Part shown: positions 24,094 to 31,823 of the stretch, piece after piece
Position numbering within the stretch: position 1 is the first letter of the stretch
Layout of the letters: each line of letters begins with the position of its first letter
Assembly (NCBI GenBank): GCA_014860005.1
Contig: JACZKP010000006.1
Location: forward strand, 1 to 53,949
Direction: 5' to 3'
DNA length: 53,949 nucleotides
Source of the DNA: Verrucomicrobiota bacterium
GTDB lineage: Bacteria > Verrucomicrobiota > Verrucomicrobiae > Limisphaerales > UBA11358
Position numbers and translations under genes: made by a program
The notes under the pieces: model-generated
What the model was told of the DNA's origin: nothing
The model's input: only the letters and a program-made list of their open reading frames with translations
Databases searched by the model: none

Positions 24094-25548
24094 ATGAAAA
24101 CCAACTTCGCTTCCGTTCTGGCTTTCAGCTTGTTCGCTGCCGCCTCGCTGATGGCCGCGACCCGCCCCAACGTGCTCGTCATCATAACCGATGATCAACG
24201 CTGGGATGCGTTGGGTGTCGTGCAGCGTGAACTGGGCGAGCGGGCTTTGTTCCCGTGGTTCAAGACGCCGAACCTTGATCGTCTGGCCAACGAGGGCGCG
24301 CGGTTCGCCAACACCTTCGTGACCACGTCGCTCTGTTCGCCCGGTCGCGCGACGATGCTCAGCGGGCGTTATGCGCGTCACCACAAAGTGCTGAACAATT
24401 TCACGGAGTACCCGAATGATTTGCCGAGCTATCCGCGCCGATTGAAGGAGGCGGGTTACGAGACCGCTTACATCGGCAAGTGGCACATGGGTGAGGACAA
24501 CGACGAACAGCGGCCGGGCTTCGATTACTGGATGAGTCACCGCGGTCAGGGCAATTACTTCGATAACGAATTCAACCTGAACGGCACGCGGAAACAGATT
24601 CCCGGTTACTACACCACCGTCATCACGGATTACACGGTGGATTGGCTGAAAGCAAAGTACGAAAAGCCTTGGCTGTTGATTGTTGGTCAGAAGGCGCCGC
24701 ACGGAGGGCCGATTGAGCCGGAACCGCGTTTCGAACATGCGCTGGATGAGTTTCCGGTGAAGAAACCCGCCAACTACCTGAGTTACCGCACCGCCGACGG
24801 CAAGCCGGCGTGGCTGGAGGAAAGCCTGCCCACCTGGCACGGTGCGGGCGGGCCGCTCTATGGCCAGAAGGAATACGGCAAGTTTGTGCGCGCGTACCTG
24901 GCAACGATTCTTTCCGTGGACGTCAGCGTGGGGCGTATTTACGAAGCACTGCGCGAGACGGGGCAGTTGGACAACACACTCATCGTGTTCACGTCGGACA
25001 ACGGCTTCGTGCTCGGCGAGCACGGACGCGTGGACAAGCGGACGATGTATGAGGACAGCATCCGCGTGCCTTTGGTGGTGCGGTATCCACCGCTGGCCAA
25101 GCCCGGCACGGTGATCCAACCCATGATTCTGAATCACGACCTGGCGCCGAGCATTCTCGACATCTGCGGGGTCAAGCCATTGCGCGGCATCACGGGCAAG
25201 TCATGGAAACCGCTGTTGCAGGGCAAGCGAGTCGCGTGGCGGAATTCATTCCTCTACGAATACAACTACGAAAAACAGTTCCCGTACACGCCCAACGTCC
25301 GCGGCGTGCGCACCCCGGAATGGAAACTCATCACCTACCCGAACGGCGACGGCACGCTGGATCGCTTCACGGCGGAGCTTTACAACCTGAGCAACGATCC
25401 GCTTGAAATGCGCAATCTCATCAATGACCCGGCCGCCGTCGGCATGCGCAAGAAAATGGAACGTGAGCTTGCGCGCGTTTCGCGCCAGGCCGGGCGTGAC
25501 GAAATGCCGGTTTACGAAGGCATTGTGAACGTGTTGCCGAAGTATTGA
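24094..25548 (+). CDS. Secreted type I (formylglycine) sulfatase
   Basis: The 484-residue protein has a signal peptide ending near 'SLMAA', then the alkaline-phosphatase-superfamily metal site 'NVLVIITDDQRWDAL'. The sulfatase signature 'CSPGRATMLSGRYARHHKV' contains Cys81, which must be oxidised to formylglycine by a maturase (none in the window). 'YIGKWHMG' supplies the conserved Lys/His, and 'VFTSDNGFVLGEHG' the second metal site Asp-Asn. The enzyme hydrolyses sulfate esters, probably of sulfated polysaccharides taken from the environment. The ATG at 24094 gives the signal peptide. Confidence 0.93.
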   Translation: MKTNFASVLAFSLFAAASLMAATRPNVLVIITDDQRWDALGVVQRELGERALFPWFKTPNLDRLANEGARFANTFVTTSLCSPGRATMLSGRYARHHKVLNNFTEYPNDLPSYPRRLKEAGYETAYIGKWHMGEDNDEQRPGFDYWMSHRGQGNYFDNEFNLNGTRKQIPGYYTTVITDYTVDWLKAKYEKPWLLIVGQKAPHGGPIEPEPRFEHALDEFPVKKPANYLSYRTADGKPAWLEESLPTWHGAGGPLYGQKEYGKFVRAYLATILSVDVSVGRIYEALRETGQLDNTLIVFTSDNGFVLGEHGRVDKRTMYEDSIRVPLVVRYPPLAKPGTVIQPMILNHDLAPSILDICGVKPLRGITGKSWKPLLQGKRVAWRNSFLYEYNYEKQFPYTPNVRGVRTPEWKLITYPNGDGTLDRFTAELYNLSNDPLEMRNLINDPAAVGMRKKMERELARVSRQAGRDEMPVYEGIVNVLPKY

Positions 25549-25605
25549 TCTGGCACAACGCGCGCGCGCAGTCATTCTGGAAACGTGCAAGCTGCCCAAG
25601 AAATC

Positions 25606-25626
25606 GGGCCGGCTTGAAGCCGGCCC
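25606..25626. terminator. Hairpin between convergent genes
   Basis: A 9-bp GC-only stem (GGGCCGGCT / AGCCGGCCC) with a TGA loop lies between the convergent sulfatase and DUF4412 genes. There is no T-tract on either side, so termination is plausible from position only. Confidence 0.4.
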
Positions 25627-25656
25627 GGGCAAAACGAAGGGCAACCGACCCGCCGG

Positions 25657-26436
25657 TCAACGTTGCGGAGGCAAACCCTGACCCTCGCCGAAGCGTTTCA
25701 TCATGATTTGCTGCATCATGGTCTGCATATTCTCGTACTTGGTGAAGCCGGACGGAGGGTCGAACTGGCTGGCTGCGGGTTTGGCAAACTTAACCTCCTT
25801 GTAGAGCATCACGACGTTGTTGCCGCTTTCAACGGTTTCAATTTTGACGGGGAACTTCTTCAGATCCGTCGCGTTCCAGACCGTGGCCTCGAGTTTCTTG
25901 CCGTCCTTGTCCGTTACCACGACCTTGTTTTTGATACACGGATGGCCGTCCACGGTTTCCTTGCCCACTTCGGTGGTTTCGACCTTGAAGTCGGATGCCG
26001 GCTTGCCGGTGTCCGCACTCTGGAGGGGATTCTCCACATAAGCCTGCAACCCGGAATAGATCATGTAGGAAACCTTTTTGTCCGGGCGCGTGATCATGAC
26101 CATGCTGTCCATGCCCATCTGCTTCATTTGCGCCGCCATTTCGGGACTCATACGGTTGCCTTTGATCTGGCTGATTTCCATGTCGAAACGCGATTTGCCT
26201 TCCGCGTAAGCGAGCTTGCCCGGCACCGTGGCGGCATCACCGGATGCCTTGTCGGTGACTTGAATATCAAGAGTGGCGGAGAACGCGGAGTGTTCGCCGA
26301 ACAACTGTGCCATGCTGCCGGACAACTGCGGGCCGGACATGGCGCCCATGCCGCCACGAGGGCCAAATTGAGCGTGAACGGGAAGCAATCCGGCGCCGAG
26401 CATCACTGCGGCCAGTGCGTAGATGTTGTTTTTCAT
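25657..26436 (-). CDS. DUF4412-like exported protein
   Basis: The 259-residue product has a signal peptide ('YALAAVMLGAGLLPVHAQ') followed by a Gly/Met-rich stretch. The body ('FSATLDIQVTDKASGDAATVPGKLAYAEGKSRFDMEIS', here named by its ends at residues 50-88; 'MVMITRPDKKVSYMIYSGLQAYVE'; 'HPCIKNKVVVTDKDGKKLEATVWNATDLKKFPVKIE') has the beta-rich LolA/DUF4412-like pattern of a half-barrel that may bind lipid. The C-terminus is Met/Gln-rich ('MMQQIMMKRFGEG'). The start at 26436 is set by the signal peptide. Role unknown; an envelope lipoprotein-carrier-like function is one possibility. Confidence 0.75.
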   Translation of the reverse strand: MKNNIYALAAVMLGAGLLPVHAQFGPRGGMGAMSGPQLSGSMAQLFGEHSAFSATLDIQVTDKASGDAATVPGKLAYAEGKSRFDMEISQIKGNRMSPEMAAQMKQMGMDSMVMITRPDKKVSYMIYSGLQAYVENPLQSADTGKPASDFKVETTEVGKETVDGHPCIKNKVVVTDKDGKKLEATVWNATDLKKFPVKIETVESGNNVVMLYKEVKFAKPAASQFDPPSGFTKYENMQTMMQQIMMKRFGEGQGLPPQR

Positions 26437-26592
26437 GATTGGAGATTTGAGTTCAAACGTGTTGCCGGGATGAATACTGGATGGGGTGAAAAAGGCGAGC
26501 AGTTTTTGCGCAGTTGAGCCATGCATTGACGCAGCCAAGCGGTCAGGGCTTGACGAATCGCCCCTGCAGACGGCTTTATCGGGCGATTGAAG

Positions 26593-27621
26593 ATGTTTTG
26601 TTCCTGCAAAATCCTCAAGGCAAGTGCCGGGCGATTACCGCTCAGGGGTCATCGTCCTGTGGCAAATCTCGCGACGGTCATCCTCCTGTTCACGCTTTGC
26701 ATCGGCAAACCAGCCTCACTGGCCGGGCCGGGCTGGCGCGATCAACTTGAACGCTCCGGCGGTGAGCGGGTTCAATTGCGGCGAACCGAGGCGCAGCATC
26801 TCTTCATCTTCGGCAAAGTGAATGGCCGCCAACGGAGCGTGCTGGTGGATACCGGTTGGTCGCTCACCAGCATCAGCACCAACGCCGCCCGTGCTTTGAA
26901 AACACCGCAGGAATCGGACGTGAACTTGCAGGGGACGCTGTTCGACCCCGACGATCACTCCCGAGTGGTACTGGTGGAACGTCTCGAGCTTGGCCGCGTG
27001 AGTTTCACCAACCAACCGGCGCTGGTCCGCAACGTGATCATGGACGGGCGTCCCGCGTCGTTTGATTTGGTGCTGGGCTGCGATTTTTTCATCCGGAACT
27101 TTGCGATCATTGACTGCGAGCGTCGTCGGCTTTACACGCGCCGCTCGGCGCCGTCCGTGAAAGGGCAAACTGAACTTGAAGCGGGGTTGCGCCACGACGG
27201 TTACACGCCGGTGGAACTCAGGCGCACAAATCCGCTCGGAATCACCTGTCTGGTGCATGTCAATGGCGAGCCACTGGAAATGCTGGTGGATACCGCCGCG
27301 GTCTGGAGCTGTCTGGACGCCGGACTGATCGAGCGCTTCAATCTCAAACCGCAGCCTACGCCGCGCAAACTCCTTGGTGTGGGCGCGACTGGTACGCGCA
27401 GTTTTGCGGTGGCCAAAGTGGAATTGCTTGAAGTGGGTGGTTGCCAATGGAAAAACCTGAATCTGGCGCTGCTGGATTTGCGCGACTGGGGACTCGCGAA
27501 ACCCGACACCAGCCTGGCGGATGTGGTGGGAATTCTGGGTGGCCCCGAACTGACAGCCAGCGGTGCGGTGATTGATTTCCACGCCCAGAAGCTTTGGGTT
27601 AAGCCGGTTCGCCGCAAGTAA
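26593..27621 (+). CDS. Exported double-domain retropepsin-like aspartyl protease
   Basis: The protein contains two copies of the retropepsin-like fold. The first has 'RSVLVDTGWSLTSIS' (catalytic Asp86 in D-T-G) and 'FDLVLGCDFF' as its glycine-rich second motif; the second has 'LEMLVDTAAVWSCLD' (Asp233 in D-T-A) and 'VVGILGGPEL'. Retropepsins usually dimerise from single domains, so a tandem could work as an intramolecular pair. A hydrophobic segment ('LATVILLFTLCIG') near residue 27 acts as signal peptide or anchor. A GTG at 26659 would give a shorter, more typical signal peptide. Substrate unknown. Confidence 0.78.
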   Translation: MFCSCKILKASAGRLPLRGHRPVANLATVILLFTLCIGKPASLAGPGWRDQLERSGGERVQLRRTEAQHLFIFGKVNGRQRSVLVDTGWSLTSISTNAARALKTPQESDVNLQGTLFDPDDHSRVVLVERLELGRVSFTNQPALVRNVIMDGRPASFDLVLGCDFFIRNFAIIDCERRRLYTRRSAPSVKGQTELEAGLRHDGYTPVELRRTNPLGITCLVHVNGEPLEMLVDTAAVWSCLDAGLIERFNLKPQPTPRKLLGVGATGTRSFAVAKVELLEVGGCQWKNLNLALLDLRDWGLAKPDTSLADVVGILGGPELTASGAVIDFHAQKLWVKPVRRK

Positions 27622-27716
27622 CGACGCTGTCAAGACTTTGAGCGCGATCAGACATTCGCGCTTTTCAACATGGCGTGCTTTACAGCGAGTCACAGGTTTT
27701 GCTTTCTTAATTGCCA

Positions 27717-28727
27717 ATGCGAATCATCAGCCGACCAGCACTCGGGCGAATTGCCGTGTTCTTTCTCCTGCTGGGTGTGGCGGTGGTCGGCTGTCAGTGC
27801 AGCATGATACGAATGCCGTTAAAGAGTTTTCAGGGAACGCTGCCCGTGCTGAGTTCGACGCAGGAGGCTCTCAGCGCGGAACTCCGGCAGCATGTGGAGA
27901 AGCTCGCGGGCGAGATTGGCGAGCGAAATGTCTATCTGCCAAAGAAACTCGCGGCAGCGGCGGATTACATCGAATTCACTCTGTCGGCCGCCGGTCACAA
28001 AGTGGCGCGTCAGAGTTACCCGGCCGGTGGTGAATCATGCGACAACTTGGAAGTGGAGGTTTTAGGCTCCGTCTGGCCGGAAGAAATCGTGGTGATTGGC
28101 GCGCATTACGATTCGGTGGTTGGCAGCCCGGGCGCGGATGACAATGCCAGCGGCGTGGCGGCGTTGCTGGCACTGGCGCGCCGAACCGAGTTTCAGAAAC
28201 CGGCGCGCACGCTGCGGTTCGTGGCGTTCGTCAACGAAGAGCCGCCCTTCTTTCAAACCGAACAAATGGGGAGTCTGGTTTACGCCCGGCGCTGCCGTGA
28301 GCGCGGGGAACGCATCACGGCGATGATGAGCCTGGAGAGTCTCGGGTATTATCAAGCGGAGGAGGGCAGTCAGAAGTATCCGTTCCCCCTCGGGGTGTTC
28401 TATCCCTCGCGTGGTGATTTTGTCGCGTTCGTGGGGCGGACCAAGGATCGGGCGTTGGTGCGGCGATGCGTGAAACTCTTCCGCGACCAGACGCAATTTC
28501 CGTCCGAAGGCGGTGCCTTGCCGGGCGCGCTTCCGGGCATTGGGTGGTCGGATCATTGGGCGTTCTGGCAGGTGGATTACCCAGCCGTGATGGCGACCGA
28601 CACGGCGCCGTTCCGTTCGGCGCACTATCACACGGATCACGACACGCCGGAGCAACTTGATTACGACCGTTTTGCACGGGTGGTTGACGGACTCGCAAAG
28701 GTGATTGAGGACCTGGTGGCACGCTGA
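27717..28727 (+). CDS. M28-family zinc peptidase, predicted lipoprotein
   Basis: The 336-residue protein has a lipoprotein signal with lipobox V-V-G-C (Cys26). The M28 aminopeptidase motifs are in order: 'VVIGAHYDSVVGSPGADDNASG' (split here: zinc ligands His in AHYD and Asp in GADD), 'FVAFVNEEPPFF' (general-base Glu and zinc ligand Glu), 'MMSLESLGYY', and a final 'AHYHTDHDTPEQLDY' with the last zinc-binding His. The family removes N-terminal amino acids from peptides. The ATG at 27717 is chosen over a TTG six bases earlier. It follows the aspartyl protease on the same strand by 95 bp; together they suggest peptide digestion in the envelope. Confidence 0.9.
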   Translation: MRIISRPALGRIAVFFLLLGVAVVGCQCSMIRMPLKSFQGTLPVLSSTQEALSAELRQHVEKLAGEIGERNVYLPKKLAAAADYIEFTLSAAGHKVARQSYPAGGESCDNLEVEVLGSVWPEEIVVIGAHYDSVVGSPGADDNASGVAALLALARRTEFQKPARTLRFVAFVNEEPPFFQTEQMGSLVYARRCRERGERITAMMSLESLGYYQAEEGSQKYPFPLGVFYPSRGDFVAFVGRTKDRALVRRCVKLFRDQTQFPSEGGALPGALPGIGWSDHWAFWQVDYPAVMATDTAPFRSAHYHTDHDTPEQLDYDRFARVVDGLAKVIEDLVAR

Positions 28728-28798
28728 GCGGCGGCCTCCGCAGACGCTCGGACTGGCTATAATTTGGCATGGCCGGCACAAAATTCTTGAACAAGGAA

Positions 28799-28826
28799 TT
28801 GACAAAGGAGTCTGATGCAGTAATAC
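28799..28826 (+). promoter_or_regulatory. Promoter of the Cys-rich secreted protein
   Basis: TTGACA (28799-28804), 16 bp, TAATAC (28821-28826), close to the sigma-70 consensus. About 25 bp separate it from the ATG at 28852, so this gene has a short leader, unlike the leaderless promoters elsewhere. Confidence 0.7.
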
Positions 28827-28851
28827 GTTTACACACCAGCAGATTAAAACT

Positions 28852-29259
28852 ATGAAAAAATACATCGCAATCCTGACAGTCGCAGCCTTCGCCGTGGTCG
28901 CTTACGCCGGCGAGAAGTGCTGCGCGGACAAAGCCAAAACCGCTTCCGTCAAGCAGACGACTCTCGCCAAGCAGACGGTTTCCGCCGATAAGGCGGCTTG
29001 TGCCGGCACGGTAGCTTGCACGGATAAGACCGCCTGTGCCGACAAAGCCGCCTGTTCTGAGAAGACGGAATGCACGGTCAAGACGGCCTCGGTGGACAAG
29101 AGCGCAACGGCCTGTGCCGTGACGGCCAAAGCCAACGGCAACGGCAACGGCAGTTGCCCGGTGGCCACCGCCTGCTCCGGTAAGTCGGGTCTGGCCAAGA
29201 AGGACGGCGTTCGCAAGATTGTGCAGAGTCCCAAGGCAGCCGGCGAAGCTGGCAAGTAA
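28852..29259 (+). CDS. Small secreted Cys/Lys/Ala-rich repeat protein
   Basis: The 135-residue product has a clear signal peptide ('KKYIAILTVAAFAVVAYAG') and a low-complexity mature part made of degenerate units of 5-7 residues such as ADKAACAGT, ACTDKTACADKAACSEK and VDKSATACAV, with about a dozen Cys spaced 4-7 residues apart. The first two Cys are adjacent (KCCADK). Such spacing suits metal binding or disulfide cross-linking in the periplasm; neither is proven. It has its own good promoter and a strong terminator, so it is a monocistronic, probably well-expressed gene. No named family recognised. Confidence 0.8.
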   Translation: MKKYIAILTVAAFAVVAYAGEKCCADKAKTASVKQTTLAKQTVSADKAACAGTVACTDKTACADKAACSEKTECTVKTASVDKSATACAVTAKANGNGNGSCPVATACSGKSGLAKKDGVRKIVQSPKAAGEAGK

Positions 29260-29277
29260 TCGCCACCATATTCACGC

Positions 29278-29310
29278 AAAAGCCCCGTGCCTGACAGCAC
29301 GGGGCTTTTT
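29278..29310. terminator. Bidirectional terminator
   Basis: AAAAGCCCCGTGC-CTGACA-GCACGGGGCTTTTT: a 9-bp GC stem flanked by A and T tracts. It serves the Cys-rich gene on + and the PEP carboxykinase gene on - (which ends at 29341). Confidence 0.92.
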
Positions 29311-29340
29311 GCGTAACCATGTGGCCGCTTGGCAGCAGGG

Positions 29341-31113
29341 TCACATTCTTGCCACCAGCAGTTCGCGCTGGAAGATGAGTTCTTTGGGCAGGTGGGAATA
29401 CAGTTTTAGGAACAATTCATCATGCATGAGGATTTCCCGTCGCCAATCCTCCAAGTTTATGTACTGAAGTTGCTCAAGGCGGCCATGGGAGAAATTTGGG
29501 ATGCCCTTGATGTCGAAACAATGCGGCCCTGGTACCCAGCCAAGCGGAGTCTCGTCCGCGTCCGCGCGACCATGGCAACGGTCCACAATCCACTTGAGCA
29601 CGCGCAGATTCTCGCCGAAACCCGGCCAGATGAAATGTCCCAGCCCATCCTTGCGAAACCAGTTCACGTGGAACACGCGTGGCGGATAGCGGAGAAGTTT
29701 GCGCATGTTCAACCAGTGCCGGAAGTATCGCCCCATGTTGTAGCCGCAGAACGGCAGCATGGCCATGGGATCCCGCCGCACTTGACCGGCGCCACCAACC
29801 GCTGCCGCCGTCATCTCCGAACCCATCGTGGCGCCGATATAAACGCCATGAACCCAGTTAAACGCCTGAAACACCAGCGGCATGGTGTCCGCGCGGCGTC
29901 CGCCAAAAATGATCGCGCTGATGGGCACGCCATTGGGATCGTTGATTTCGGGGGCCAGCATCGGGTTGTTCGTCATGGGCGCGGCGAAACGGCTGTTGGG
30001 ATGGGCCGCTTTTTCCCGTGAATCCGGCGTCCACTTCTGGCCGCGCCAGTCGAGACATTCCTTGGGCGGATCGCCGTCCTTCCCCTCCCACCACACGTCC
30101 AGATCGGGCGTCAGCCCGACGTTGGTGTAGATGGTGTCGCGCGACATGATCTCCATCGCATTGGGATTCGTCTTCGCGTTGGTCCCGGGGACGACGCCGA
30201 AGTAACCGGCCTCGGGATTGATGGCGTATAAACGTCCATCCTTCCCCGGCTTCATCCACGCAATATCGTCTCCGACGGTCCAGACCTTCCAACCCTTGAA
30301 GCGCGGCGGCGGCACCATCATGGCGAAATTAGTTTTGCCGCACGCGCTGGGAAAGGCCGCAGCCACGAAGGTCTTCTCGCCTTCCGGGGATTCAACGCCC
30401 AGCACCAGCATGTGTTCAGCCATCCAGCCTTCCTGGCGTCCCTGATACGAACCAATGCGCAGCGCGAGACATTTCTTGCCCAGCAACACGTTGCCGCCGT
30501 AATTCGAGCCGATGGAAATGATGGCGTTGTCGTGCGGAAAATGCGCGATGTAACGGCGCTCGGGATTCACATCCAACATGCAGTGCAGACCGCGGTTGAA
30601 ATCATCGCCCGTTCCGAGGTGTTCATAAGCCACTGCCCCCATGCGCGTCATGACCCGCATGCTGAGCACAACGTAGAGGGAATCGGTCAATTCAATGCCC
30701 ACCTTCGACAGCGGCGAGCCAAGCGGTCCCATGAGGTAAGGGACCACATACATGGTGCGCCCACGCATGCCGCCTTCGTAAATGGCGCGCAGCTTCGCGT
30801 ACATGGCTTTGGGCGGCATCCAGTTATTTGTCGGACCGGCCTGTTCTTCGGTTTCAGTGCAGATGTAAGTGCATTGCTCGACGCGCGCGACGTCGTTGGG
30901 GCTGGAGCGATGGTAGTAACAGCCCGGCAGTTTCTCCTGGTTCAATCGAATGAGGATGCCCTCGGCGACGGCTTGTTCGGTCAGCAGTCGTTTTTCCGCT
31001 TCGGAACCATCACACCAGAAAATGCGATCAGGCTGGCAGAGGCGGGCTTTCTTTTCGACCCAGGCGCGGACGGTCTTGTTGGTGGTGTTGCAACGTCCAA
31101 GTTCGGTTTTCAT
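29341..31113 (-). CDS. pckG: GTP-dependent phosphoenolpyruvate carboxykinase
   Basis: The 590-residue enzyme interconverts oxaloacetate + GTP with phosphoenolpyruvate + GDP + CO2. It has the GTP-type family signature 'FPSACGKTNFAMM' at about 254-266 with the mobile active-site Cys258 and P-loop Lys260, the metal site in 'VGDDIAWM', and 'GGRRADTMPLVFQAFNW' in the nucleotide-binding part. The N-terminal substrate motif 'MRGRTMYVVPYLMGP' is present. Length matches the family (about 590-620). The ATG at 31113 starts 'MKTELGR'; an in-frame TTG at 31122 is weaker. It converges on the terminator at 29278-29310. It is the gluconeogenic or anaplerotic partner to the glutamate dehydrogenase and PEP-synthase-like genes further on. 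Confidence 0.96.
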   Translation of the reverse strand: MKTELGRCNTTNKTVRAWVEKKARLCQPDRIFWCDGSEAEKRLLTEQAVAEGILIRLNQEKLPGCYYHRSSPNDVARVEQCTYICTETEEQAGPTNNWMPPKAMYAKLRAIYEGGMRGRTMYVVPYLMGPLGSPLSKVGIELTDSLYVVLSMRVMTRMGAVAYEHLGTGDDFNRGLHCMLDVNPERRYIAHFPHDNAIISIGSNYGGNVLLGKKCLALRIGSYQGRQEGWMAEHMLVLGVESPEGEKTFVAAAFPSACGKTNFAMMVPPPRFKGWKVWTVGDDIAWMKPGKDGRLYAINPEAGYFGVVPGTNAKTNPNAMEIMSRDTIYTNVGLTPDLDVWWEGKDGDPPKECLDWRGQKWTPDSREKAAHPNSRFAAPMTNNPMLAPEINDPNGVPISAIIFGGRRADTMPLVFQAFNWVHGVYIGATMGSEMTAAAVGGAGQVRRDPMAMLPFCGYNMGRYFRHWLNMRKLLRYPPRVFHVNWFRKDGLGHFIWPGFGENLRVLKWIVDRCHGRADADETPLGWVPGPHCFDIKGIPNFSHGRLEQLQYINLEDWRREILMHDELFLKLYSHLPKELIFQRELLVARM

Positions 31114-31442
31114 TATTTCCAAATATCATCACGCCCTGTTGGCGCGCGCTGAAGGGTTGCAGTTCGCGCGTCACCGGCTTTCCCCGGGCACTTGCGAGGG
31201 CAGAGCATGCCAGAGTGTGCGCGCCTTGGGTAGTTCCAAAATGCCCCAAAGTGAATCTTCCCGCGCGACAAAATACGGTGACACTTCGCCAACGAAAGGG
31301 AAGCCGTCAAAGAGGAGTTGACGCGAGATTGCACCGCTGAAAAACGAATCTCCGAAGAACCGCACGGGATCGCCTGTTGGGGCTGCCGGAGTGTGCGCGG
31401 ACCGGCGCGATCACTTTGCGTGAGTAAGCCGGATGGAAATGG
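31114..31442. other. Intergenic region upstream of pckG and the metal genes; possible gene fragment
   Basis: A minus-strand frame (31171-31365) encodes 64 residues with a protein-like, aromatic-rich composition ('SPYFVAREDSLWGILELPKA'), but no start signal, and a stop lies a little upstream in frame. It may be the remnant of a lost gene. Promoters for pckG (-) and the TRASH-like gene (+) must lie here but are not clear. Confidence 0.35.
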
Positions 31443-31685
31443 ATGAGTATTGAGGATACAATTGGCTTCCGGCAAAACATTCCCGCCTGCGCCGTGTGTG
31501 GCAAGAATGTGCAGGGCAACGGCGGCTTTGCGCGGGTAAACCACGCCGGCCACCTGATCGAGCTGTGTTGTCCACTATGTGTCGAGACCTTCGAGAAGGA
31601 TCCTGCTCCCTACTTGCGGCGGCTTGAAAAGATTGAGTACTTCCGCTACCTCGCCCAATTGGAGACGCCAACGGCAAAACCCTGA
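31443..31685 (+). CDS. Small TRASH-like metal-binding protein
   Basis: The 80-residue protein has C-x2-C-x22-C-C-x2-C spacing ('ACAVCGKNV' to 'LCCPLCVETF'), which contains the C-x~20-C-x3-C pattern of the TRASH/YHS-type treble-clef metal-binding domain. Such domains sense or carry copper and other heavy metals. It lies 140 bp upstream of a P1B-4 metal-exporting ATPase on the same strand, so it may be the metal sensor or chaperone for it. The ATG at 31443 is preceded by a purine-rich GGAAATGG. Confidence 0.7.
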   Translation: MSIEDTIGFRQNIPACAVCGKNVQGNGGFARVNHAGHLIELCCPLCVETFEKDPAPYLRRLEKIEYFRYLAQLETPTAKP

Positions 31686-31823
31686 TCCGCTCTGGTGTAC
31701 CGCGCGATGATGCTTTTGCCAGCCCGGGGAACAGGGCTTCGAGCGGGACGGCTAAGGAGATTCCCCCTGGGAATTCTCATCGCGGCTGCTGCCGTCGTGT
31801 GCTAAAGAGTCGCGGTGGATAGT

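Noticed and set aside
23992..25137. 381-codon open frame opposite the sulfatase gene
   Set aside because: The sulfatase on + has signal peptide and catalytic motifs; the minus frame has none.
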